64,000 nt of DNA from Bacteroidales bacterium UBA5219. Its GTDB lineage: Bacteria > Bacteroidota > Bacteroidia > Bacteroidales > ML635J-15. The DNA lies in the NCBI GenBank assembly GCA_002412425.1, contig DHVB01000054.1:1-64000 (forward strand). Direction: 5' to 3'. Of the stretch, positions 17,293-25,947 are shown piece after piece. Below the pieces are notes generated by a model, which had not been told where the DNA came from, did not search any database, and saw nothing but the letters and a program-made list of their open reading frames with translations. The position numbers and the translations under genes are program-made. How positions within the stretch are numbered: the stretch's first letter is position 1; every line of letters starts with the position of its first letter.

Positions 17293-17325
17293 GTTTTCAA
17301 TCTCCTATAATTAATTAGTATTGTT

Positions 17326-18183
17326 TTAATTCACTAAAGTTTCATTTTCTTCAAGTTTTTCTTTTTTTTGTGGAAAATTTATTTCCAAAATTGCACCTGT
17401 TGGACAAACTGAAGCACATTTTCTACAAAGTTTACACTTTGAAAAGTCTATATAAGCTAAAGAGTTTTCTATGCTAATTGCTTCGAACTTACATTCTTTA
17501 GCGCATTTGCCACAGCCAATGCAAGCTACATCACAAGCACGTTTTGCATCAGCTCCCTTGTCTTTGTTTATGCAAGAAACGTAAATTCTGCGATTGTTTT
17601 TACCTTTATTTCTGAGTTCAATAATATTTTTTGGACATGCTTTTACACACAAACCGCAGGCAACACATTTTTCTTCGTCAACAACAGGTAAGCCACGTTT
17701 TTCGTCTATATGAATTGCATCGAAAGGACAAGCTGTTACGCAATCTCCCAAGCCTAAACAGCCATATGCACAATCAGTATCGCCACTAAATAGAGAATGT
17801 TCAATAGCACAACTTGAAGGACCATCAAATATTCTAGTCTTTTTTCTATTTTCGAAACTTCCATTGCATCTTACAACTGCAATTTGAGGTTCTTTTTCTT
17901 CAACACTTAATCCCATGGCTTCGGCAATTTTTTTCATTCCCTCACTTCCAGCTGCAGGACAATTCATATTATCTAAACTGCCATTTTTCACAACTGTTTC
18001 TGCAAAGCCTCTGCAGCCAGGATAACCACAACCACCGCAATTTGCACCGGGTAAAAGTTCTTGAATTGTGTCTATTCTAGGATCTTCAACAACTTTAAAT
18101 TTTTGAGCAACAAAATATAGAATCACTGCTAAAATTGCTCCCAGCAAACTCAAAGTAATTAAGGTATTTATAATAATCTCCAT
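17326..18183 (-). CDS. rnfB: Electron transport complex subunit RnfB (polyferredoxin)
   Basis: 285 residues. One N-terminal membrane helix (4-26), then the RnfB-type Fe-S motif C49-x2-C52-x4-C57-x17-C75 (NCGGCGYPGCRGF), then several ferredoxin-like clusters: CLGLGDCVTACPFDAI, CVACGLCVKACPKNII, CIGCGKCAKECKFEAI and CKLCRKCASVCPTGAI. This is the longer, multi-cluster form seen in anaerobes such as clostridia and Bacteroidota; it accepts electrons from reduced ferredoxin. The C terminus is a short charged tail. Follows the RseC-like gene by 12 bases and opens the Rnf genes proper. Confidence 0.95.
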   Translation of the reverse strand: MEIIINTLITLSLLGAILAVILYFVAQKFKVVEDPRIDTIQELLPGANCGGCGYPGCRGFAETVVKNGSLDNMNCPAAGSEGMKKIAEAMGLSVEEKEPQIAVVRCNGSFENRKKTRIFDGPSSCAIEHSLFSGDTDCAYGCLGLGDCVTACPFDAIHIDEKRGLPVVDEEKCVACGLCVKACPKNIIELRNKGKNNRRIYVSCINKDKGADAKRACDVACIGCGKCAKECKFEAISIENSLAYIDFSKCKLCRKCASVCPTGAILEINFPQKKEKLEENETLVN

Positions 18184-18195
18184 ATAGTAAAAAGT

Positions 18196-18615
18196 TTAAA
18201 TTTTTTTTATACTAAAACTAAATTCTTTTTTAAGTTTATTTTTAAATAAATAAAGTAAGGTATAATACGGAATTAATGTCAAAATTGAAATAATCCCTGC
18301 TAAAGCTTCACTTAAACCAATAATAGTGCAAATGATTAAAGCAATTAAAATAACAAAAAATGGTAGGATATAAGCCAAGAATAATGCTTTTCCACCAAGG
18401 GATTGACGCATTATTACTTTTACAGTTTCACCAATTTTGTAGGAAATATTATTATTATCAAAAATTTCTATGGTTTTTTGTGAACTATCAAAACTACACA
18501 ATGATCTTGAATGACATGTAGCACAAGCAGAAAGTACAGTTAATTCAACAGTGATTTTTCCATCATTAATGTCTATTACTGTTCCGTCGTGTTCGATGGT
18601 TGATTTTGTGTTCAT
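18196..18615 (-). CDS. RseC/MucC-family positive regulator-like membrane protein
   Basis: 139 residues. The N-terminal half carries C31-x2-C34-x5-C40 (ACATCHSRSLCSF), the Cys motif of the SoxR-reducing/RseC family; two membrane helices follow (about 77-125) and the tail is basic. In enterobacteria RseC and the Rsx (Rnf) proteins act together in reducing SoxR; in Bacteroidota an RseC-like gene regularly leads the rnf operon, so it probably helps assemble or tune the complex. First gene of the operon, with a TAAATTTG -7-like box 20-27 bases upstream of its start. Confidence 0.88.
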   Translation of the reverse strand: MNTKSTIEHDGTVIDINDGKITVELTVLSACATCHSRSLCSFDSSQKTIEIFDNNNISYKIGETVKVIMRQSLGGKALFLAYILPFFVILIALIICTIIGLSEALAGIISILTLIPYYTLLYLFKNKLKKEFSFSIKKI

Positions 18616-18749
18616 TTTTATAAAATAAATATTGCAAATTTAAAATATTTACATTCTAAATTTTTTTTTTTTAAAAATATTATTAACAATTTGCTTAATT
18701 TAGAATCAGTTTAAATTGCTTTATGCAAAAATAGGAGTTGTTGTTGGAT

Positions 18750-20444
18750 TTATAATTTTATGAATTTGGTAGTAAAAATTGTTTTTCCCGATTTCGCAAT
18801 AATTGAATAAAGACCAGATTTCAAATCTGAAATATCAATTCCAGAAATTTCCCAGTTTATATCTGTAATTTCTACATTTAATTTTTTAATTATTTGACCA
18901 AATTGGTTATAAATTTCTATTTCATAATTATCATTAGGAAGATTATTACTAATAAAATACAAAATGTTTGTTGCTGGATTAGGAAAAGCTTTAATGTATT
19001 GGTCTTTAGGCAATTCTGTTGTGTTTGAAGTGCTTTTAATTGTGAAGCTAAACGGATCGGCTTGACCAATATAGGGTAGTGTTTCAGTTTTTGGTCTGTT
19101 ATCTTTAGCTTGAATATAATATCTTATAGTATCACCTTGATTCAAATTATTTAAGCTAATGTTATACGTGTTACCAGAAATATTTTCCATTTCAAGTTCT
19201 ACAAATTCTTCATTATTTACGCTATAAATCAGTTTAACTTCTGTAATTGAATTTGAGTTGTTAAAGGAATATATTTCGGCATTAAAATCATATGTTTCTT
19301 GAAAATTAATTTCTTCGACATAGGGTAGGTGGGCAATTTTAAGCATTTCAAAATCAGGAACTTCGTGAGTTCTGCAGTGAAGTGCATCTGTACTAAACCA
19401 TTTATTATACTCAATTCCAATTATTTCATAACCTGGCATTGCTTCTTCATAAACTGTTGCCGCATCTGCGTTAAAAGCTCCTGGATTTCCTGTGTTAAAA
19501 GGTATAAAAACTTTATTGTTTACAATTAAAGAATTTGTGTAAGCATTTCTGTCCATACCCCAATTTGTGCGGAAAACTTTGTATTTGTTACCATAGCTAG
19601 TAGTTTGGTTTGCCCAATAATCTGCCATAGCTTCAAATTCTGCATATCTTGAGTCGCTTGCAGGAACACGAGTGATAAGAATTTTGTCAACTGCCAAAAA
19701 TTTTCCCCAGCAATCTATATGTTCTATATAATCATTTAGAGGATCATTAACGAGATGGTAATTTTCAATACCTATATAATCTAGTACTAATTCACTTATT
19801 TCTTGTTGGTTCAAACTAGAATTTTCGGTATAAACTAAATCGCAAGAAGCTGCTATTCCAAGACCGTCAGTCATATAATTTCCACCAGTGTGAACTAAAT
19901 TCATTCCGAAAACTTCCATATTCCAATACTCGCCAAGAACAATAGGAAGATTGTCATCATTTGTTCTGTCTGGACGATTATAAGGAAAGTCAACTATGCC
20001 AACTTTATTATTTTCTCCATATTCAATAAAAATGGGACTAAAATCTCTTGTCCATTGAGAGTCAATAGGAGCATTTACAAAACTTACATTTTCCATGTTT
20101 ACTCCATTATTTTGGAGCTGAGATGAAGCATATGATTGAGCAAAAGATGAACAAACTATATAAACCTTTACATATTGCGATAGTTGTGAAATTAAGGAAT
20201 ATGGGACAGCAAAATTATTTGGAAAAGCAATTATAACTCCTTGATTTGGTTCAAATTCAGCAATACTTCTTGTGCCACCAACAGGAGGGGCAGTGTAGCT
20301 AAAAGCACGATTTCTGTAGCTTGTTTTGAACTCTTCTGGCGAGTTCATGTGGTATTTACTACGTTCAGCTTCAGTAAATTCTCTTTGAGCAAATAGCCCT
20401 AAATTTAGAAAAATGAAAAAAACTGAAAATATAATCTTATTCAT
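18750..20444 (-). CDS. Peptidylarginine deiminase (PPAD-like) with T9SS type A tail
   Basis: 564 residues: signal peptide (ends GLFAQ, 20), a deiminase domain of the agmatine deiminase/PPAD superfamily (about 55-365), an Ig-like domain (about 375-470) and a type A T9SS sorting domain (AFPNPATNILYF to the end). Catalytic positions of Porphyromonas gingivalis PPAD are all filled: D134 (WTRDFSP), H242 and D244 (EHIDCWGKFL), N304 (AYTNSLI) and C357 (ALHCRTHEV). R157 and R160 may match the two arginines that bind the C-terminal carboxylate in PPAD. Predicted role: converts peptide arginine, probably C-terminal, to citrulline plus ammonia outside the cell. It is the second gene after an Arg-gingipain-like protease, 10 bases apart. 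A secreted agmatine deiminase is the alternative, less likely given the PPAD-type motifs. Confidence 0.88.
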   Translation of the reverse strand: MNKIIFSVFFIFLNLGLFAQREFTEAERSKYHMNSPEEFKTSYRNRAFSYTAPPVGGTRSIAEFEPNQGVIIAFPNNFAVPYSLISQLSQYVKVYIVCSSFAQSYASSQLQNNGVNMENVSFVNAPIDSQWTRDFSPIFIEYGENNKVGIVDFPYNRPDRTNDDNLPIVLGEYWNMEVFGMNLVHTGGNYMTDGLGIAASCDLVYTENSSLNQQEISELVLDYIGIENYHLVNDPLNDYIEHIDCWGKFLAVDKILITRVPASDSRYAEFEAMADYWANQTTSYGNKYKVFRTNWGMDRNAYTNSLIVNNKVFIPFNTGNPGAFNADAATVYEEAMPGYEIIGIEYNKWFSTDALHCRTHEVPDFEMLKIAHLPYVEEINFQETYDFNAEIYSFNNSNSITEVKLIYSVNNEEFVELEMENISGNTYNISLNNLNQGDTIRYYIQAKDNRPKTETLPYIGQADPFSFTIKSTSNTTELPKDQYIKAFPNPATNILYFISNNLPNDNYEIEIYNQFGQIIKKLNVEITDINWEISGIDISDLKSGLYSIIAKSGKTIFTTKFIKL

Positions 20445-20454
20445 AATTGAGTTT

Positions 20455-23400
20455 TTATTTATTTATAATCAATCTTGAATTTAAAGTTTCTTGATTTGTG
20501 CTTACTGTAACAATATAAACTCCATTTGTAAAGTTTTGAGTGTTAATCAAAATATTGTTTTCACCAGAATAAATATTTATAGGATTAGCAAACTCATACA
20601 CAATTTGTCCACTTAAATTTAAAATTCTTACATTTACACTAGAATTTTCTTTCATGTTTAAATTGAGATATGCAATGTCTTGAGCTGGATTTGGATAAAT
20701 TTCAATTGAGTTTTCTAAAATGTTGGATTTTGTATTCATTACTGCCACAACATTTTGATGAGGAGGTAATTTTATATTATCCAACCAAGCACAATCTTGT
20801 CCTTGATTTAAATAAGCATCTTTTATGTATGACCATTTGAATTCGTGTTGACCAGCGCTAACATTATATGTTTCTTTTGACCAAGCTACTTCGCCTGCCC
20901 AAGCACCTTGTTCAGCATCATCAATGAAGAAAGCAAAATGGTCCCACATAAATCCCCACATAACAGGTTCGCAACTTACTTTTTTATAAAACTCAATTTG
21001 GTCATCGTTTAGAACTTGTAAATTTATAATTAATGAAGACTCTCCACCACCTGTAGGAGTTCCAGATTTGAGTGCATATTCACCTTCGTAAACTTCATCT
21101 GTAACTATAGTCCAAGGGAAGTTAGAATTATTTTCCCAATTAAAGCTAGTCATAGTATTAGATTCCCAGTCTTCAATTTGTTCGCCTACGCTAAAACCTA
21201 AACTTAAACTATCTAAATACATTCCAGCAATTAATTTAAAATCAAAATAAATAGTAGTGCCACTTGGAATTTCTTCTGCTAAGCTAATATCGAATTCAGT
21301 TATTACATCTTGGTTTTCTTCTAAGGAAGAAATATTATAAATAGAATTATTAATGCTACTAACATATTCGCTTTCACTACTAATGCTTACTGTTCCAGCA
21401 ACAGAACTAGCGTGTCCAATATTTTTAGCTTGAATTTTTATTTTAAAAGTTTCTCCAGTATCAAGTGAACCATTATTATTTCCAAATTCACTGTCGTCAA
21501 TAGCGTTAAATGCTAATTTCATTTTTGGAGCATTAACAGGAATAAAAACATTAGATGTCCATTCATTTGCATTGCCATCAGTGATTGTAAGAATAGTTTT
21601 AATACTAGTTTGGTCGGCTATTCCATCAACTATTGATAATTTAAAAGCATTATTTTCAGTTTTTGTTTCATCAGCATTTATTTGTCCAAAACTTTTTTGT
21701 CCTTCTAAAATTGTTCCAAGGTTTTCATCTACTATGCTTAAATTTGCAACAACAGCATTTGCAACATCAACTCCCACGTTTTTTAAAGTTTCGTTAATAT
21801 AAATAGTTTCATTATAATCTGCTAAACCGTTGTTGTTGCCTTCTTCATCATTATTAATAGAATACTCTGTATGGATAACATAAGGACCTGATGGAACAAT
21901 TACTAAAATTTCTTCTTGATAAGTAATTTTATTAAAAGCTGTTATTGTTAGTAAAACTACTCCAGGTTCGGTAAGACTTTCAAAATTTATTGTTGCAACT
22001 CCTTGATTTACATAACCTGTGCCAAGAATTGTTGTTACGTCTTCGTTAAATTTTGTAATAGAAACTAAAGCATTTTCTTCGTCGCAGTTTACCTGAAATG
22101 AAGTTTCTCCAATTGTCATAACAGCATTATGGCTAATGTTCATTGCTTGAGGAGTTTTTGTTCTAACCATTAAAGATGGGTCGCCAAAAATTGTCCAAGT
22201 GTCTGCCATAGATTGCCCTTCGCCACCTGCTTCAATCATTTTGAACATTCCATTAAACGACAAACCACCAAAAGTTCTTTTTATATTTGAAGCATATGTT
22301 TCCATTAAAATGTCAATCATTTCGTCTTGTGCAGTCATAGGTTCTGTCCACGATTGGTTGATTGTGGAACCCAAAAAAGCAATAGCTCCAGTTGGTTGAT
22401 TGTTTTTTTGAGCCCTTAGCCAAGCTTCAGCAAAACAGGTTCTTCCTTTAAAATGCCCATTAACACAAGCAACACTCCAAATAAAAGGTAATTTATTTTC
22501 ATTTGTTAGAGCATTAACATGTGAATTTGTAAATTCAGTATTTACCCAAAGAGTTTCGTCACCATGTCCAATATAGTTTGCAATTCCAGTTCCAGCGTTA
22601 AAATGGTTGCTAATTTGAGTATTATTCCCTCCCTGTTGATTTACAGATGTAATTGTGTAACCATAGTTTTGAAGTTTATTTTTAATAATATTCATATGTT
22701 GAACATCAGATTCTCCATTATGCCCTTGACCAGCACCTTCGCTTGACGCAGATGTAAAACCATTTGTTAACCAAGTGTCAGAAGCGTTTAAGTCTCTTTC
22801 ATAAGTAACAGTCCTTTGAACTTGAGTTTCTATATCTACAAGAGAATTTCCCGAAAAACGACCAATAAAAATATCTGCATATTTATCATTACCAGCTAAA
22901 TATGTGTAGCCATTGTCTGTATAATTTGATCCAACATTAATAGTAGGAATATCTTCAGTATCACCAACTAATAATACATAAGTTAAATCGTTATTGTTGT
23001 AATAATTTTGAATAAAATTTTTTAAATCATTTGAGTTAGTACCTATTGTGCTAATTAAAACCATTTCAGTTTCTATACCTTTTTCAAGTTTCCATTTAAT
23101 ATAAGGAGTCATTGCCGAAGCATAAGCGTCTTTTGCAATAATTAAAATCTTACCGGGAGTGCCCTCTTCAATAGGTGTATATTTTGTAGATGATTTAAAA
23201 TTTACAAAATGACGTTCATATAATTTGCTGAACTCATAAGATACTTTTGAATTGTTATTTACAATTTGATTTGGAAAATTATCGTTTGTAAAAGTAATTT
23301 TTAAAATAATTTCACTATAAATTCTTAACTCTTTTTGTATAGCATTGTAAGTGAAAGGGAAAAAGCTAATATTTACTCCTCTTGCATCACGTACAATAAA

Positions 23401-23874
23401 TGGTTCGGAAATAAAAGCAGAATTTTGTGGAAAAAAATCGTCAACAAAATATTCTCTACCATATTCATAGGGAACTGTTTCAGGGTCTTGGTTTCTATAA
23501 ATTGTTCCTTTAGATGGTGCTATTTCAATATTTTCAACTGTAACATATTCCGAAGAAATAATATTATAAGAAAACCCTCCTTGGTTTGGAATCATTATTG
23601 AAGTTGGAATAATTGGTAAATCTGGACTTCCTTTTGGAAAATTGTTCCTTGCTTTTGGAGATCTTACTATTACTGATTCTCCTCGAGGAGTGTTAACATC
23701 TTTAAAATAATAAGAATTATTTGTTAATTTTAAAGTTAAACCTTGCGAATTTTGCTCTAAAACATTTATGCTGAAATTTTCAGATAGCTGAGAGTCTAGC
23801 TTAACTAAATTTACTTGAGAAAATAATGTTAAACTCAAGAAAAATAAGGTAAATGATAAGATAATTTGTTTCAT
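20455..23874 (-). CDS. Gingipain R-like C25 cysteine protease with T9SS type A tail
   Basis: 1139 residues: signal peptide (1-20), propeptide (21-231), C25 catalytic domain (232-about 575), Ig-like domain, two CARDB-like repeats (about 665-900), a jelly-roll domain (about 920-1045) and a type A T9SS domain (IEIYPNPAQDIAYLNL to the end). The catalytic dyad is H437 (YIGHGDE) and C470 (VACVNGHF), 33 residues apart as in RgpB. D390 in NGESDVQH aligns with the S1 Asp that gives RgpB its arginine specificity, so Arg cleavage is predicted. NIKRTFGG and DTWTIFGDPSL are also RgpB-like. The maturation junction K231-Y232 (TKYTPIEEG) has Lys where RgpB has Arg. It heads an operon with the PPAD-like gene. 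Confidence 0.92.
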   Translation of the reverse strand: MKQIILSFTLFFLSLTLFSQVNLVKLDSQLSENFSINVLEQNSQGLTLKLTNNSYYFKDVNTPRGESVIVRSPKARNNFPKGSPDLPIIPTSIMIPNQGGFSYNIISSEYVTVENIEIAPSKGTIYRNQDPETVPYEYGREYFVDDFFPQNSAFISEPFIVRDARGVNISFFPFTYNAIQKELRIYSEIILKITFTNDNFPNQIVNNNSKVSYEFSKLYERHFVNFKSSTKYTPIEEGTPGKILIIAKDAYASAMTPYIKWKLEKGIETEMVLISTIGTNSNDLKNFIQNYYNNNDLTYVLLVGDTEDIPTINVGSNYTDNGYTYLAGNDKYADIFIGRFSGNSLVDIETQVQRTVTYERDLNASDTWLTNGFTSASSEGAGQGHNGESDVQHMNIIKNKLQNYGYTITSVNQQGGNNTQISNHFNAGTGIANYIGHGDETLWVNTEFTNSHVNALTNENKLPFIWSVACVNGHFKGRTCFAEAWLRAQKNNQPTGAIAFLGSTINQSWTEPMTAQDEMIDILMETYASNIKRTFGGLSFNGMFKMIEAGGEGQSMADTWTIFGDPSLMVRTKTPQAMNISHNAVMTIGETSFQVNCDEENALVSITKFNEDVTTILGTGYVNQGVATINFESLTEPGVVLLTITAFNKITYQEEILVIVPSGPYVIHTEYSINNDEEGNNNGLADYNETIYINETLKNVGVDVANAVVANLSIVDENLGTILEGQKSFGQINADETKTENNAFKLSIVDGIADQTSIKTILTITDGNANEWTSNVFIPVNAPKMKLAFNAIDDSEFGNNNGSLDTGETFKIKIQAKNIGHASSVAGTVSISSESEYVSSINNSIYNISSLEENQDVITEFDISLAEEIPSGTTIYFDFKLIAGMYLDSLSLGFSVGEQIEDWESNTMTSFNWENNSNFPWTIVTDEVYEGEYALKSGTPTGGGESSLIINLQVLNDDQIEFYKKVSCEPVMWGFMWDHFAFFIDDAEQGAWAGEVAWSKETYNVSAGQHEFKWSYIKDAYLNQGQDCAWLDNIKLPPHQNVVAVMNTKSNILENSIEIYPNPAQDIAYLNLNMKENSSVNVRILNLSGQIVYEFANPINIYSGENNILINTQNFTNGVYIVTVSTNQETLNSRLIINK

Positions 23875-24184
23875 AAAAATAAAATTAAATCATATTAATT
23901 GTACAAATTTAATACATTTTTATTCTACAAATATATACCATATATAAATAATGTGTTAAAAAAATAAAAAATTATACAATTAGGTGTTTGAAAGCTATAT
24001 TAATGAGTTTTCAAGGATTTTGTATTAATTGTACTATTTCTGTTTTTATTGTTGTAGTTTTTTTTAAAAAGTGTAAGTAAATTATTTAATTCTTTATAAC
24101 AAGCAGATAATTAGATTGTTAACTTGAGGTGATTTATGTAAACATAAAAAAATAAAAAGTTTTTTAAAATATTTCAAAAAATAA
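23875..24184. other. AT-rich intergenic region, no gene seen
   Basis: Part of a 445-base gap between the divergent protease gene and tRNA-Pro. A TAAATTTG box (minus strand, 23911-23904) 30 bases upstream of the protease start could be its -7 element, though the only -33-like TTTG is 16 bases away, too close. Otherwise only AT-rich sequence without a coding frame. Confidence 0.5.
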
Positions 24185-24214
24185 TTTGTTTTATTCAGAA
24201 TTGTATTATTTTTG
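24185..24214 (+). promoter_or_regulatory. Candidate promoter for tRNA-Pro
   Basis: TTTG (24185-24188), 18 bases, TATTTTTG (24207-24214). It lies about 105 bases upstream of the tRNA; the leader contains an 8-bp hairpin AAGTTTAT/ATAAACTT around 24271-24294. Confidence 0.5.
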
Positions 24215-24319
24215 CAGTCCCAAAACAATGGGGAAGTTCTTTAAATTAAATTTTACAAAATAGGCTTACAATAAGTTTATGGTTTAAATAAACTTTGATA
24301 TGTAGGCAAACAGAAATAT

Positions 24320-24394
24320 CGGGGTGTAGCGCAGTCCGGCTAGCGCACCTGCTTTGGGAGCAGGGGGTCGCAGGTTCGAATCCTGCCACCCCGA
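24320..24394 (+). tRNA. tRNA-Pro (anticodon UGG)
   Basis: Acceptor CGGGGTG (24320-24326) pairs with CACCCCG (24387-24393), discriminator A24394. D arm GCGCAGTCCGGCTAGCGC, anticodon stem CCTGC/GCAGG enclosing TTTGGGA with anticodon TGG, and T arm with GGTTCGAATCC. The CCA end is not encoded. Reads all proline codons. Confidence 0.97.
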
Positions 24395-24398
24395 CAAT

Positions 24399-24431
24399 AA
24401 AAAAGCTTGACAATATTGTCAGGCTTTTTTT
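24399..24431 (+). terminator. Terminator after tRNA-Pro
   Basis: AAAAAGC-T-TGACAAT pairs with ATTGTCA-G-GCTTTTT around the centre 24414/24415, with a loose T-run after it. It ends the tRNA transcript and separates it from trkH. Confidence 0.8.
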
Positions 24432-24485
24432 ATTATTTAATAATTTTTTTACATATTTTGTAATAATAAAAAGCAGGACTAACAA

Positions 24486-25937
24486 ATGATTAATGCTAGA
24501 ATTATAATGTTTTTTCTTGGATCACTTTTGATAGCCGAAAGTGTTTTCATGCTTATAGCTCTTGCTGTATCTGTTATTTATTCTGGTATAGACTTTAATT
24601 ATTTGTTGATTTCTGCTACAGCAACATGTCTTGCAGGCTTATTGTTAGTACTTCCAAATCTTAAAATTGATAAAAAAGTTGAAAAAAGAGAATCTTATTT
24701 AATAGTAAGTTTAGCTTGGGTATTGATGTCTTTATTTGGTGCATTACCATTTTTTATTAGTGGATTTATTCCAAGTTTTACAGATGCTTTTTTTGAAACA
24801 ATGTCGGGTTTTACGACTACAGGTGCATCAATTTTAAATAATGTAGAAGCTTTGCCTCATGGACTTTTGTTTTGGCGTAGTTTAACACATTGGATTGGCG
24901 GAATGGGAATAATAGTCTTGTCAATAGCTATAATGCCTATGTTAAAATCAGGAGGAGTACAGTTGTTTGTGGCTGAGGCACCAGGAATTTCACCAGATAA
25001 ACTTCATCCTAGAATAAAAGAAACTGCAAAAAAACTTTGGATGGTTTATATGTTACTAACAGTTGTGTTGACTTGTTTGTTACATGTTTTTGGAATGGAT
25101 TGGTTCGACTCGATAAATCATGCATTTTCAACAATTGCGACAGGTGGATTTTCTACAAAACAAGCAAGTGTGGCACACTGGACATCGCCTTCAATACATT
25201 ATACAATAATAATGTTTATGATGCTTTCAGGTATAAATTATAGTATGTTGTATTTTGCATTTACAGGTAAAATCAAAAAACTTATTAAAAATACTGAAGT
25301 TAAATTTTATTTGTTTTTAATCATTGGTTTTGGCTTATTAGTTGGTCTTGGACTTTGGATTTATATGGATTTGCCTCTTGAAAAAGCTTTTAGAGATGGA
25401 ATGTTTCAAGTAGTGTCTGTTATGACAACAACAGGTTTTACTACAAATGATTATATGCAGTGGCATCCAATTGGTTTGTGGTTGATATTATTATTAGTTA
25501 TGCTAATTGGAGGGTCTGCAGGATCAACTAGTGGTGGAATTAAAGTCGTTAGAATACATATTCTGTTGAGAAATACTGCTCTCGAATTTAAGAGATTGTT
25601 GTTTCCAAGTGCCGTGTTACCCGTAAAATATAATAAAACTGTTTTGTCAGATAAAACAGTAAATAGTGTTTTGGCATTTGTAATATTATATGTTGTGTTA
25701 ATAATATTAGGAACATTTGTTTTGTCGTTTACCGGCTTAGATTTTACAAGCTCTCTTGGAGCTGTTGTTTCAAGTATTGGTAATGTCGGAACTTCTTTAG
25801 GCGAAACAGGACCTGCTGTAGGCTTTGCAGGAGTTAGTGCTTTTGGAAAGTGGGTTTTATCTTTCTTAATGTTAGTAGGAAGGCTAGAACTCTTTACGGT
25901 GATGATTTTATTTACAAAATCATTCTGGAAAAAATAA
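24486..25937 (+). CDS. trkH: TrkH-family potassium uptake channel subunit
   Basis: 483 residues with about ten membrane helices. The four pore-loop repeats of the Trk/Ktr/HKT family can be seen, each with a central Gly: MSGFTTTGAS (about 105), AFSTIATGGFS (about 215), VVSVMTTTGFTTND (about 310) and VVSSIGNVGTSLGET (about 425). THWIGGMGIIVLSIAIMPML is a strong TrkH signature. The first and third filters are close to TTTG. It imports K+ and needs a TrkA-type RCK partner, which is not adjacent. It ends 10 bases from the convergent yciO. Confidence 0.94.
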   Translation: MINARIIMFFLGSLLIAESVFMLIALAVSVIYSGIDFNYLLISATATCLAGLLLVLPNLKIDKKVEKRESYLIVSLAWVLMSLFGALPFFISGFIPSFTDAFFETMSGFTTTGASILNNVEALPHGLLFWRSLTHWIGGMGIIVLSIAIMPMLKSGGVQLFVAEAPGISPDKLHPRIKETAKKLWMVYMLLTVVLTCLLHVFGMDWFDSINHAFSTIATGGFSTKQASVAHWTSPSIHYTIIMFMMLSGINYSMLYFAFTGKIKKLIKNTEVKFYLFLIIGFGLLVGLGLWIYMDLPLEKAFRDGMFQVVSVMTTTGFTTNDYMQWHPIGLWLILLLVMLIGGSAGSTSGGIKVVRIHILLRNTALEFKRLLFPSAVLPVKYNKTVLSDKTVNSVLAFVILYVVLIILGTFVLSFTGLDFTSSLGAVVSSIGNVGTSLGETGPAVGFAGVSAFGKWVLSFLMLVGRLELFTVMILFTKSFWKK

Positions 25938-25947
25938 AAATCAGAGA

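Noticed and set aside
19229..19529. Frames inside the PPAD-like gene on both strands
   Set aside because: Shadow frames with no domain features; the main frame is continuous through them.
18750..20444. Cytosolic agmatine deiminase
   Set aside because: Signal peptide, Ig-like domain and T9SS tail show secretion, and the motifs follow PPAD more closely.
24246..24489. Open frames on both strands (79 and 64 residues) over tRNA-Pro
   Set aside because: They read through the tRNA gene and its terminator; the peptides contain translated tRNA sequence and have no family features.
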